Shown here: piece after piece, positions 36,713-47,743 of the stretch
Position numbering within the stretch: position 1 is the stretch's first letter
Layout of the letters: each line of letters starts with the position of its first letter
Assembly: GCA_030180135.1 (NCBI GenBank)
Contig: CM058238.1
Span: 7,119,248 to 7,183,247, forward strand
Origin: Orychophragmus violaceus
Lineage: Eukaryota > Streptophyta > Magnoliopsida > Brassicales > Brassicaceae
DNA: 64,000 bases
Direction of reading: 5' to 3'
The notes under the pieces: model-generated
Databases searched by the model: none
The model's input: only the letters and a program-made list of their open reading frames with translations
Told to the model about the DNA's origin: nothing
Position numbers and translations under genes: made by a program

Positions 36713-38290
36713 CTCAAGGACAGACCGGATCGAGAAAGTGTTTTAATTGTTTGTGCTAGTCATAACTGAAATTTAGAGATAAATAGAGTTTTAGTTATTT
36801 AGTTCATAAAAGAGTAATCTTAATAACTTATAAGAAAACTCGCATTGCATTCCAAATTTCTTTGTTAACCTCATAAGAATGCAATGATTCCGAGACCCAT
36901 GTTCAGCTAAATCCAAAGTGGGCCACTGGCCGTCACCCGGAATTAGCTTTACTTGGTAAGCATACACACAGCTAGTTATAACCATATAACTCTCGGTTGT
37001 GGATTGGGCCCAAGGCCCAATACACCAGATGTCTCAAGGCCCGGGACTCCCGATGGCCCAGTCAAGGAAACCAATCTCTTACAGCCAAATAATCACTAAA
37101 GTCTGGGACTCCCAATGAAATTAGTGACTATATACTACTTTACTTACGCAAAAACAGACACCTCACACTGTAAGCCATATCTGTAATTGAATAAGCGTTA
37201 AGTAGCTGACAAGATTGGGCAAGACATCCAAGCTTGATATTGGTTTTGAGGATTTTAGGTTTTCTTTCCAAAAATAGAAGATTACTATTTTGGGAAACTT
37301 ACTTATTTTAGAAACTTTCTAAATTTAGAAATATACTAAAAATAGAAATTTCTAATTTAATATTTTATTAAAGTTTTCGGTTGGGTCACAAATTATAGGC
37401 CCAATTCTTGGCCCAAGACCACAGAATTCCAATTGGCCCAATAATTTGACATAACCGAGTCGGTTCATTAATTCTGGTCCAAGACCAAATTAACTACTAA
37501 ATCCAACTGGTTATTTACTAAACCAGACCAGCTCTAAATTATTTGGTCCAACCAAATCAAACTTAGACCAGCCTTCGGTTTAGGTTAAAATTCAAATTTT
37601 TTTTGAATTTAAATCCGGTTTAACCAGAAATTAAATAATACCAATTGTATTAAATAATTTCCAGCAAACCGCGATTTGGGTTAACCGATTGAACCATAAT
37701 TAATTAAATAATTAATTGATTCATACATTAGTTAAATAATTGCTTACAAAAAAAAAATGATCATGTGATTCACATATGAATAAAACGATTTTGATCTCAA
37801 CAAAATCGTATCATAACAACCACATGAAGAAAAAAAGTCGTTTGTCATTTTTTCAAATTCAACAATCTATTCGATAACAAAGTCAATATGCGTTTGATAA
37901 ACATGACCTTTTACTTAACAACAAAACCGATTTTTTTTTTTTGGATTATCAAACAAAATCAAAATCGATTCTTTATTAATACAGCAAAGTCAAAGTCATC
38001 ATCAACTTAATTCAATAATGAATCACGACAGCATACAACAACAGTGATTGAGACTTTCACATAAGACAAAAGAACGATTTTGTCCTTTTCAAACAATCGA
38101 TTCACTTGTTTAATTATCAAACACGCTTTGATTATGAAACAAAGCAAAGTCAAAATTAACAAGCGATATGACAAAATCATGAACCAATAATTCGATTGTT
38201 AACAAACCAAAACAAAGTCAAAATCGATTCATATAATCAATTCGCTTGATCCAAAAAGCAAAAACCTAACGACCTAGGCTCTGATACCAC

Positions 38291-38976
38291 TGAAGGATTA
38301 TGCGTTTTTCCATGGTTCAATTCTCAGATTGCAACCTAGCACATAATCTTAAACAGATCTAGGTTCTTGTAATCGAATCATAAAACAAACATGATCCTTA
38401 CCTTTGCAGCGGAATAATTGGTGGTAATGACAAGATCAGATTAGAACAGATGAGAACCGGTTCCTCCTTGGTATCCACACTCTTACAAGCGAGGGATTGG
38501 CTGCTAGACCGAGATGGAAGAACAACAAAGAGAGAAACTCGAGAGAGAGAGATCAGCGGCGGCTTCAGCTCCAAAAATCGCAGACAAAAAGAATGCCAGG
38601 GTTTCTCAACCCTTGTTGCAATCTTATTTCACTAATGGGCCCAAGTTTAATTAATTAATTAAACTAATGGCTCATTAGTCTTTTGGGCCCAAGACACAAA
38701 TCAGACAAAAGCCCATTTGTTGTCTGCCCAACTCTCTGTACAAATACAGTAAATGCCTTAGCATCTTACCGTATTAATTCCATCTTAACTTTCCCGTTAG
38801 CTATGGTGTGTGACCCTTTGGGATCATACAATACTGGTAATAAGTCCTAAACTTATAGATCAAGAGCGGACTCTAGCAAGCCATCATGATCACCCAGTAT
38901 TTATGACTTATGTCTGATCTCGACATTTATCATACTTTCTAGAGATAGTACAGTAGATTTCAGGACATTCCCAACA
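38291..38976 (-). repeat. 5' LTR of the inner Copia element
   Basis: It pairs with 31800-32486. The primer-binding site lies just inside it on the minus strand. Confidence 0.92.
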
Positions 38977-40151
38977 AGCTCAAGTGCAACGTTACCTAGA
39001 ACAAGAGAAGAAGTTTCTTGTGTCCTTCACCACTTACCTCACGTTCCTCTCAGTCAACGCAAAAGCTCTACATCTCTTCAACACTGGTCTTCTGGCCAAG
39101 GTCGTGTGTTATCAGCTTTGATGCGCACAAGAAGAAAATCCAAAGGAGAAATAGAGATTAATCACACGATGAGAGCTTCAATATGATTTTGAGGTGATGA
39201 ATTGTTTCTGCTAGTTCTGCGATTTATGGATTGTTAGCTTGAGAAGATCTGTTGCTGGTTTAGATATAGGTCTGGAATTTTAGAAGCTTTGGTGAAATAT
39301 GCTGGTATGGGTATATGACGATGGGTATATGGCTGAAAGTTTCTGATTTTGGTGAATGCACACTAAGTGTTCGATGATATGTCAAAGGGAGTGACATATT
39401 TTTGCAGTTCAGATTATTGATGGTATATGGTTAGAAGCAAATAGTGAGTAGGATTTGAGTAGCTTTGGGAAGATAATTCTTTCGTCAAGAGACTGCTTAG
39501 AGGAGTTAAGAGGATCAAAGAAACCCGACTCTTAGTGAGACAAATAAGTCACAAGTAGCGATGAGGGATGTCGACTAAGCTCTCCAAATTCAAAAAAAAC
39601 CTCTGAGGGAGCCATGCTACAATCTCCAAGTACAGACTTGAATAGTTCTCACACTATGTTTGTTCTCCATGATGAAGAGAGTCCATTGACCTACAACACA
39701 ATGATCTTGTTCCACTATTCATGCTCTGCCAAGTCATCTTCATTTGTGGTTTCAAACTCAGCGTATATGTTCCATCCACGCTAAGTTTGCGGGGGAATAT
39801 TAGAAGATACACAAGAAGCCCAACTCAAGCCTTATAAGAAGTCTCTTAGCCCATGTAACTAGGGTTCTTACCAAGTAGTTTTCATATAAATAGAGATGTA
39901 ATGAATTTGTGTAAGGTAACCTTTGGCTGCGAGTATAGCAGCCACTCTTCTCATCTTTATGAATCTATAAACATTTTACTCTTCTTGTAGACAACCTTTC
40001 AAGCTTCCACGTTTATGTTTTGTTCTTCAATAAAGCTCATTTGAGCTATTTCATTTTATCTCAATAAGACTTGATAAAGTCAGAATCTTTCTTTATTTGA
40101 GTTCACTTTCACTATGTGCTTTTGAACTTATGACCAATGAAAATAACGGTT

Positions 40152-40378
40152 TCGATTGGTGATGTTGTAATAAAAACGTTAGAAGCATACCGTTTTTTTG
40201 TAATCAATCACGAAAACGCTATCAAAGTTACAATAAAAACGGTTACTTTCAGATTTTTGTTACCGCTTTCGCTAACAGCTTTCTCTAACCGCTTTCGCTT
40301 ACAGTTTTACACTATTCAACCGCTTACCACTTTCGCTAACCGCTAATATAACCGTTCCGCTTTTGGTCACCAATCGGA
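40152..40378. mobile_element. MITE-like element, about 227 bp
   Basis: TTCGATTGGTGA at the left and TCACCAATCGGA at the right form 12-bp terminal inverted repeats with one mismatch. Internal CCGCTTTCGCTAAC strings repeat several times. There is no coding capacity. The ends resemble hAT-type MITEs, but I do not see a clear 8-bp duplication. Confidence 0.45.
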
Positions 40379-41755
40379 CCCAACATTGGTGCATTTTACC
40401 ACTAAGACCATGCTTTTAGTATATTGTATATCATTTTACATACATAATGGAAATTGTGTTTTTATTATATTGGGAGAGAACTCACACTAATACCGGGTTT
40501 TCAGTTTAGTTTGTAAATAATATATATATTACTATTAATATTATTACGACGTTCTTTATAATTTTTTCCTATAACTTTATTAATTTTCAAGAGAAAGCAT
40601 GTGTTCACACACAAATTTTGTTTTAATTTATGTTATAAAAGTATGTTTTATGTTTATTTTACTCAATATTTTGTGTTTTTATCAAACTTTATTTTGTTCG
40701 ATTTTTTATCATGGTTTTATTATTTTCCATACATTATTTTATAAGTATTCACTTATTTTTATAATCTTTTCATTCATCTCAATCCTAATATTAAAAAAAA
40801 ATTACGATTTGAGAGTTTTCTACATATAATCAGGATTATATCTTTTAAATTTAAAATTATATTATATATATATATATATTTATTTTGTTTTTTCTCTATT
40901 TTATCATATTATTCTCTGCTTTTGCTAGTTGGTGATCTCTTTTAATTATTAATTGAATATTTTGTGCTATATTTTTACAGTTATGATTTTATTCTTTAAT
41001 TTTAAAACTATTTAATATATTATTTAATTTTTGTACAATAACTTAGTTTTATCTTGTATTAAATTTTAATTATATTTATAGTTTTAATATAACTATTAAA
41101 TCATATAAAAATGATGAATTTAAATAAATTTATTTTATGTTTATTTTAATAGTGATTATATCTGTAGAAAAAATGAAAGTTAAGTCACTAGTAGAATAAA
41201 ATTTTAAGTAAATGAATTTTTGTTAAAAAAATTATTAACTTGTATAATATTTAGAAGATTTTAGATATTTAAATTTATTTTATGTTTATTTAATACTGAT
41301 TATATCTGTAAAAAGGAATATGAAAAATTTAAGTCTCATATTATTTAGTAGAATTAAATTTGAAATATAAATTACCTTTGTTAAAAAATCTATTAGCTTA
41401 TATATTATTTATAATATTTATATATTAAATATGATTTTATGTACAAATAAATCATGCCATGTGGCAAGATTATGGAGAAGACTTTTTATCTTTTATGTAT
41501 AGGATTATAGATAGATACATTACTATAAAATATACACACATATTTACTTATTAAATCACTCTATTTTCTTTGGAAATTTGGGATTATGTCAAAAAAAATA
41601 TTTATTTAAAATACAGATTTCATACAAATATTAAGAGGATCTCAATCTTTGAAAATATCTTAGAAATATTGTTTGCCATATTTTCCAATAATGTACTCCA
41701 ATATATTTTTCTAATAATAACATTGAAACAATAAATACTATAGATTGCCTTTAAA
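40379..41755. other. AT-rich spacer upstream of the F-box gene
   Basis: No gene seen. It includes an (AT)n run near 40861-40880 and a duplicated AT-rich phrase, TTTATTTTATGTTTATTT-TAATA, near 41128 and 41275. Confidence 0.45.
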
Positions 41756-43009
41756 ATGTCTAGAGAAGAACCTACAGACACACATCTTCAAGTTCCAACC
41801 AAAATGGTTAGAGAAAACTCAGATTCCCTCCCGACTGATCTCGTCATCGAGATACTCGTGAGATTGCCTGCAAAATCAATCGCGAGGTTTAGTTGTGTGT
41901 CGAAGCCATGGGGATCCTTGATTGGCAGTTCACATTTCACTGACTTGTTTCGGACCAAGTCTTCGACTAGGCCGCGTCTTTTATTCGCCGTCGAACAAGG
42001 CAATGTTTGGTCTTTATTGACGTCACCTCAGCCTCACAATCCATCTGAGAAGTCTTCGTCTCTTGTAGTAACCGCCGATTTGCACATGAATTTCATTAGA
42101 GACAACACATGGGTAGATTTTTGTGATCATGCCTCTGGTTTGGTCTGTTTCAATGGATATACGATTAGGTCACAAGAGGATAATTATATAATCATATGTA
42201 ACCCTAGCACAGGACAGTTTGTGAACTTACCTTTACCTAAAGGGAGTCTGAAGATTACCTGGAGACCTTTTTTAGGGTATGATCCGATTGACAAACAAAT
42301 CAAGGTGTTGTCCATTCCATATTCATCAGCGTGTGATGAAAAAGAAGAGCCATATCAAATTTTGACACTAGGAACTGGAAACGATTCCTGGAGGAAAATT
42401 CATTGTCCCGTAAACCACTTTACTCATAATTGTTTGCCTGGAGGGGGGATATGCATCAATGGGGTTTTGTATTACTTTGCAACACAAATTGGAGTAACTT
42501 CTCTAATAGTTTGCTTTGATGTTAGGTCTGAGACATTCAAGTTTATATATAGAGATTTCATCCGTGCATCGCCTCGCAGTAAATTAACCAATTACAAGGG
42601 TCAATTATGTGTGATTAGTCTGAATTATACTTGTAGTTTCACTATACCGGATACCCTTACGTTGTTTATGTGGGTTATAAAGGATGTGGAGAAACCGGAA
42701 CCGGAATGGTCGAAACATTTCTACATGTATCAGGAGAATCCAGACATTGGCTGCGATGATTCCGCTTGTTTGGAGCATGAACTCGTTGACATCAGTGTTA
42801 GAGTCGCTGGAGTGACTGCTTCAGGTGATATTGTTTTGTCGATGGACTATAAATCTCCGTTTTATGTCTTCTATCTCAATCCGGAAAAGAACAGTCTCCA
42901 ACGTGTTGAAATCCAAGGTCTTGGAACTGCTGACCATGGAGCTTTTGAGAAAGGTAGTAAAAGTGTTAAAGTCTTTGTAGACCATATAGAGGATCTTATA
43001 GGGTTATGA
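41756..43009 (+). CDS. F-box protein with FBA_3-type associated domain
   Basis: A single-exon, fully open gene of 417 residues. The F-box is at residues about 23-65 (DSLPTDLVIEILVRLPAKSI, ARFSCVSKPWGSLIGSSHF). It would bind SKP1/ASK adaptors in an SCF ubiquitin ligase. The F-box-associated domain follows, with the typical GLVCFNGY...ICNPSTGQFVNLPLP and LGYDPIDKQIKVL phrases (residues about 125-185) and the later ICINGVLYY...VCFDVRSETF motif. Targets of this class are largely unknown. The start is the ATG at 41756; a second ATG at residue 17 sits just before the F-box and is an alternative. It stands between RIC4 and LIP1, where I know of no such gene in Arabidopsis, so it is probably one of the mobile, rapidly duplicating F-box copies of crucifers. 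Confidence 0.88.
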   Translation: MSREEPTDTHLQVPTKMVRENSDSLPTDLVIEILVRLPAKSIARFSCVSKPWGSLIGSSHFTDLFRTKSSTRPRLLFAVEQGNVWSLLTSPQPHNPSEKSSSLVVTADLHMNFIRDNTWVDFCDHASGLVCFNGYTIRSQEDNYIIICNPSTGQFVNLPLPKGSLKITWRPFLGYDPIDKQIKVLSIPYSSACDEKEEPYQILTLGTGNDSWRKIHCPVNHFTHNCLPGGGICINGVLYYFATQIGVTSLIVCFDVRSETFKFIYRDFIRASPRSKLTNYKGQLCVISLNYTCSFTIPDTLTLFMWVIKDVEKPEPEWSKHFYMYQENPDIGCDDSACLEHELVDISVRVAGVTASGDIVLSMDYKSPFYVFYLNPEKNSLQRVEIQGLGTADHGAFEKGSKSVKVFVDHIEDLIGL

Positions 43010-43429
43010 AGACGACGACATATGCTGAAACATCTATAAGCCCATCAAAAATTGAAGCTTAAAACCAAAGACCACATCAGCAACATCATCTAAAGCTCAC
43101 CTGTAACAAGATGGTTGTACGCTTGAGAGCATTAATAAATTTGATTATGTGAGTCTTTTATATGATGATGTATTTACCTGATTGCTTGCCTAAATCGGCT
43201 ACTAAAAAAGCTTTATTTAATATACAAGCTAGTTGTATACTCTCTGATAAACAATCAAGTTATTAAAAGAGGTGTATAATTTTCCTTTCTTCTGTTTTTT
43301 TCTTTGGGTTTAAGATGCACTGCCATAATCATATCTTCATTATCTTCTTGCTTCTCCTCCATACGGTCCTTGCCTTTGCCCTTCTCCTTATGTTCTGATT
43401 CTTTCTCTCTCTCTCTCTCTTCCTCTAGG

Positions 43430-43625
<196 letters not shown>

Positions 43626-43700
43626 AATAGAGTTTAGTAATCAATGAAACCATAGTATTTCATCTACTACATTTTAGCATTTAGAAAAGTATAAAACATA

Positions 43701-43920
43701 TTCCCTCCATTTGATAAAGAGTATGGTTTTAAACTTTATTTTTGTTTCACAAAAAGTGTTGTTATGTGTTTCCAACATATACTTTTAAATTAAATCTTAA
43801 TTTTGTCCTTACTTTATATCTTATTAATTAGAAGAAAAAATTATATAGTTTATTAATTAAAAGTATAATAGAAATTTATATATTTTATTAATATATGTGA
43901 AAAATGATAGAACGAGAGAA
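43701..43920. mobile_element. Stowaway/mariner-type MITE, 220 bp
   Basis: The left end TTCCCTCCATTTGATA and the right end TAGAACGAGAGAA (complement TTCTCTCGTTCTA) are imperfect inverted repeats. They are flanked by TA at 43699-43700 and 43921-43922. CTCCCTCCGTTT-like ends with TA duplication are the Stowaway signature. AT-rich interior, no ORF. A longer phrase, ATGAAACCATAGTAT, occurs on both sides (about 43645 and 43940). Confidence 0.6.
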
Positions 43921-44300
43921 TATTATTTAATAATTAATGAAACCATAGTATATATTTTTAATTAGAAATACAAAAGAAAAGTTTTTTATTAGAGTATTTA
44001 TGTTTAACTGGTTATAGATTTGTAAGTTTGTAAGTTGTAACATTGATCTCTAAGCTAATAATATTGTAGAACAAATGGTTAGATAATGTATTGTTTACCT
44101 AACATACAGTATTCAAGATATATATACATAAAAGTGTGTTTAAGTTTCATATTTCTCAAAAGAAATGCAGACATATTTGTATATTAGATTTATGCCACAA
44201 CGGGAGAAGTTGAAACATTTTTTTCGTGTTGCAAATGTTTTCAAATGACTTTCTTAATCATCAACTTCTGAGAAAAAGTCTTGAAAAGATTCAATCTTGA

Positions 44301-46516
44301 TCAGGAAGAATCGTGGTCTTCTTCCTCTGGTTCGATCCGATGCAAAGACGACCCACCACTTTCCTCGCCTGCCTCATCGTCTGAATAAATACTTTGGACT
44401 TCAGATTTTGAGCTATGAATGTGCTCAAGCCGAGTTTCATGATTCTCAACCTCATCTTCCCCATCATCCTCATGAGCAAGACTATTGATTCGCATGCTTG
44501 TGTTCTTTGGCGAATCATTGTGATTTATCTCGCTGTCGTACCGTAACAACGCGTTTTCTTCGTTTGATTTACAGCTGCTTTTACTGCTTAGTCTCTCGTT
44601 ATCTTCTTCCTCATCAGAGCTATAACTGTAATTCATCGTCAAGCTCTGTGCAGTTGCGTTAGTTTCATCAATGGGCCTTCTTCTCTCGCTTCCAGAGTCA
44701 GAGGAACTGCTGCTAGAGCTTCTAGGTTTCTCTAACAGAGAATGTTCCTCTTCTTGACCCTTTCCGGAGTTCGAATCAGACTCATCATCTGAATCAGTTT
44801 GGTTTGTTTCCTCCTCTTGCTTCTTCATACTTCTTGCTTCTTCTTGACCCTTTCCGGAGTTTGAATCAGAGTCATCATCTGAATCACTTGCGTTTGTTTC
44901 CTCCTCTTGCTTCTTCATACTTCTTCTTGATTTTTCTTCTTCTTTTTCTTCTTCTTCCGAGTCTGATGAAACACTGGATGTGTCCTCTTCTTCCTCTTTC
45001 CGAAGAGAAAATAGAGTTACAGAACAAGAACCATGTCTGCTTAAAGCAAGTGACATACTCTTGTCCCTAAAAGATAAAATTGGCACCGCGGTTGGGATAC
45101 CATCTTCTGTAGACATAGAAAGGAAGCTAAGCGCAACCATTACATCGCTTATCAAAGGACGAGCAGTTGGTTCCTCTTGTAGACACATTGATGTTATTGC
45201 CACTGCTTGATTTAGCCCTCTCTCTGAGAAATTCTTCTTCAAGAGAGGATCTGCCATATCCGGGTATCTTTTCGGGTCTCTAAATATCGGTTGTGCCTGC
45301 GCAAAACCCAAAAACATATCATCAAAAAGATCCCAACTTGATAGCTTCAAGGACAAGGAAGAGATGTAGAGTCTTACCCAAGCAACTAGATTCTGTTCAT
45401 CATTAGGTTTAGTGGTGTCAACAGCTCTTCTACCGGTGATGAGTTCGAGCAACACAACTCCAAAGCTATAAACATCTGATTTGACAGTGAGTTCTTCCCC
45501 TCGAGTATACTCAGGCGCGGAATAACCATAAGTGTCCATAACCCGGGAAGAAAGAAACAAGCTGTCACATGTCCCGTGCTCCAGATGCAAACCAAAATCA
45601 CAAAGCTTAGGGTAAAACTCAGCATCTAGCAAGATGTTAGAGGCTTTCAAATCTCGGTATATAACCGGTGGATTCACTTTATCATGCAAATAATCCAATC
45701 CTTGAGCTGCACCAAACGCAATCTTCATCCTCGTAATCCAATCCATCGGCTTCTGGCTTGGCTTTTGCTCTGCATATCAAGCCCATTATCAATCTCTAAA
45801 CCATATTCAAAGACTAAAAAGCTGAATGTTACCGTAGAGATGGTCTTGAAGGGAACCTCCAGAGACATATTCAAAGACTAAAAGCCTTTGGTCTCCATCA
45901 GCGCAGTATCCTATAAGCTTAACAAGATTTGGGTGTTCCAGTTTAGCCAACGACAAGACTTCAGCTTGAAACTCTTTATTACCATGTAGTCCATGCTTGT
46001 CTAGCTGCTTTACAGCTACCAACTACACGCATAAAGCAATAGAATAACTTCAGAGAAAATCTCTGGGAAAAAAAACATGCAAAAGTTCCACCAATTTTTA
46101 CTCTGATCCATTGAAAATGTATTCAAAGTTGTGAACTTTTTGGGTAACAAACCTGGCCAGTAGATTGAAGGGTTCCTTTGTAAACCCTACCGAATCCACC
46201 TTCTCCTAAAAGACATTCTTGCCGGAAATTCTTTGTGGCCGTTGCTAGTTCCCGGAAATTGAATGTTTTAACCGGCGATTGCTCTGCTTCTCTTTCCTCT
46301 ATATGTTTTGTCGTCGCCACTGAAACCAAACAAGAAAATGGGTTTTCAAATTCGACAGCCCCGCCCGGGATAAAGAAAGCCAACATCTTTTTAAAATCTT
46401 AAATACATATGATTACCAGGTGGTCTGAATTCCTGTTCATCGTGTTCGTTAGTCTCGTTATTACTAGGAGGGTTTCTGCTCTTTCGTGAAGAGAAACACG
46501 GAAAACAATTCATCAT
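44301..46516 (-). CDS. LIP1: Receptor-like cytoplasmic kinase, LIP1 type (RLCK VII)
   Basis: Five exons on the minus strand: 46516-46417, 46319-46153, 46022-45833, 45769-45378 and 45296-44301. Phases agree and give 614 residues. A Cys-containing N-terminus (MNCFPCFSSRKS) suits palmitoyl membrane anchoring. Kinase landmarks: glycine loop LGEGGFGRVYKG, VAVKQL lysine, catalytic YRDLKASNILLD (Y for H, usual in RLCK VII), CDFG, and SAPEYTRG with SDVYSFGVVLLELITGRRA. The C-terminal third is Ser/Asp/Glu-rich with a 30-residue tandem duplication. LIP1 proteins act at the pollen-tube plasma membrane in sensing LURE attractants. An alternative start one codon later (46513) exists. Orthology rests on domain layout and position between RIC4 and RGP5. 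Confidence 0.88.
44751..44925. repeat. 90-bp coding tandem duplication in the LIP1 tail
   Basis: The segment starting TTGACCCTTTCCGGAGTT recurs exactly 90 bp later (44754 and 44844). It encodes two near-copies of a 30-residue acidic unit with SMKKQEEETN and DSDSNSGKGQEE. It is in frame. Confidence 0.88.
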
Positions 46517-47743
46517 TATTTAGATCAGTTTCGTGTGAAAGAATCTAAAGCCTAAAATCCAAACAAAGAAAACTTTTTTTAGGGGATTAACAATGGCAAC
46601 AATGGCGGGGTCCTTCAAGAGAATGAAGGACCCACGTTAAAGGGAATAAATTCTTTTGAAGATTGAAATGAATCGAAACAGAGGAAGAAAGCGAGATGAG
46701 AGAGACAGAAAGAAAGAGGATAAGAATGGAAGCCAATCAGAATGACATGAACACATTAAGTTCTCCCGCGAGAAAGAAGGGTAACAAGTTTCTGTTTTTT
46801 TTAGTGGATATTTTTTTGTCTTAAAATTTTTATTTTCTGTTTTTGCAAGTTTTGTTTCAAATCCCTAAAGCATGGAGAGCCATTCTTATTACTATTTTCT
46901 TCAATCTAATTTTAATTCTGGTTTTAATTAGTTATAAATTTATAATCTTCCAAAAGCATTGGTGTATACTTTTGTAAGAAAAAAACAATTACATAACTAA
47001 CTACTCAGAAACATAGCTCTAAGACTGTACTTTGTACTTAAATCTTAAAAACATTTGTATAAGAAAACATTCGATTATCACAAAACATAACATATGATTT
47101 ATTAGATTTTAGATATATGATACAGAAATAAGAGAGATAAAATACTTAGAAACAAACCTTATATCCCTCCTCACTCTACGCAAAAATTAACGTTACATTT
47201 AGACCATTTGAAACTTGACACGTGGTAAAATATTTAGTTTAACCGTCCACTTTCCTATCCATCTCTTCCTTTTTTTCATTTCTCGTGTCGCCGTCGGCAG
47301 TTTCTCCCACGCTGGAAAACCTAGCGGCTTGAATTCATGGTGGTGTAACGCCTAGTTTTGTCGCCGAGTTTGGACACCATGTCCGAAGCTGAGAAACGAA
47401 CGTGATTCGCTCGCTGTCGACACCGGAATGAAGATCCCCATTAGTTTTCCAATTTCTGGAAAGGTGGTTTCAGCTTTGCTGTGTGTTAATTTCCCTTCAA
47501 CCAATCCTCTTAATTAGTTGTCTCGAATCTCTGGAATGTTTTTGATTTGGAAATGGGTCTCTTTCGGTGTCTTAAAGGATGATCCTTTTTTATTAAATTG
47601 AGCTTATGATCCAAGCATGAAATTAGGGGTTTGTGTGTTCCGACAAAGTTTTAACTCTGATATTTTACCTCTTCATATCTCTCCTAGTAGGTGATGATAA
47701 GTGTTTAGCATTGAAATCAAGAAGACGAAGAAACCCTTTTCAA
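46517..47743. other. Divergent upstream region between LIP1 and the Mutator-derived gene
   Basis: LIP1 (minus) and the transposase-derived gene (plus) are transcribed away from each other from this 1.2-kb interval. It holds their leaders, including a likely leader intron for the plus gene near 47460-47690. No other gene is visible. Confidence 0.5.

Larger units (their letters stand above)
31800..38976 (-). mobile_element. Inner Copia LTR retrotransposon, minus strand, 7.2 kb
   Basis: LTRs at 31800-32486 and 38291-38976 (about 687 bp) start TGAAGG and end CCCAACA on the plus strand. A perfect 5-bp target duplication AGCTC lies at 31795-31799 and 38977-38981. The complement of the primer-binding site (GGCTCTGATACCA) abuts the right LTR at 38277-38289, so the element reads leftwards. 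I counted only about four substitutions plus a one-base length difference between the LTRs. Gag is open but pol is full of stops and frameshifts. The polypurine side next to the left LTR contains a 45-bp duplication of LTR edge plus tract (32472-32560). Confidence 0.9.
29821..40111 (+). mobile_element. Copia-type LTR retrotransposon, outer element of a nest
   Basis: LTRs of about 310 bp bound the element: the 5' LTR in two pieces (about 29821-29868 and 31173-31435) and the 3' LTR at about 39798-40111. A primer-binding site TGGTATCAGAGC (31436-31447), complementary to initiator tRNA-Met, directly follows the 5' LTR. A polypurine tract TTTGCGGGGGAA precedes the 3' LTR. After removing insertions the interior is only about 1.2 kb (31436-31799 plus 38982-39797) with scraps of Copia-like sequence, so it is internally deleted or non-autonomous. 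The LTR 5' edges have drifted, so the outer target duplication is not clear. Confidence 0.75.
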
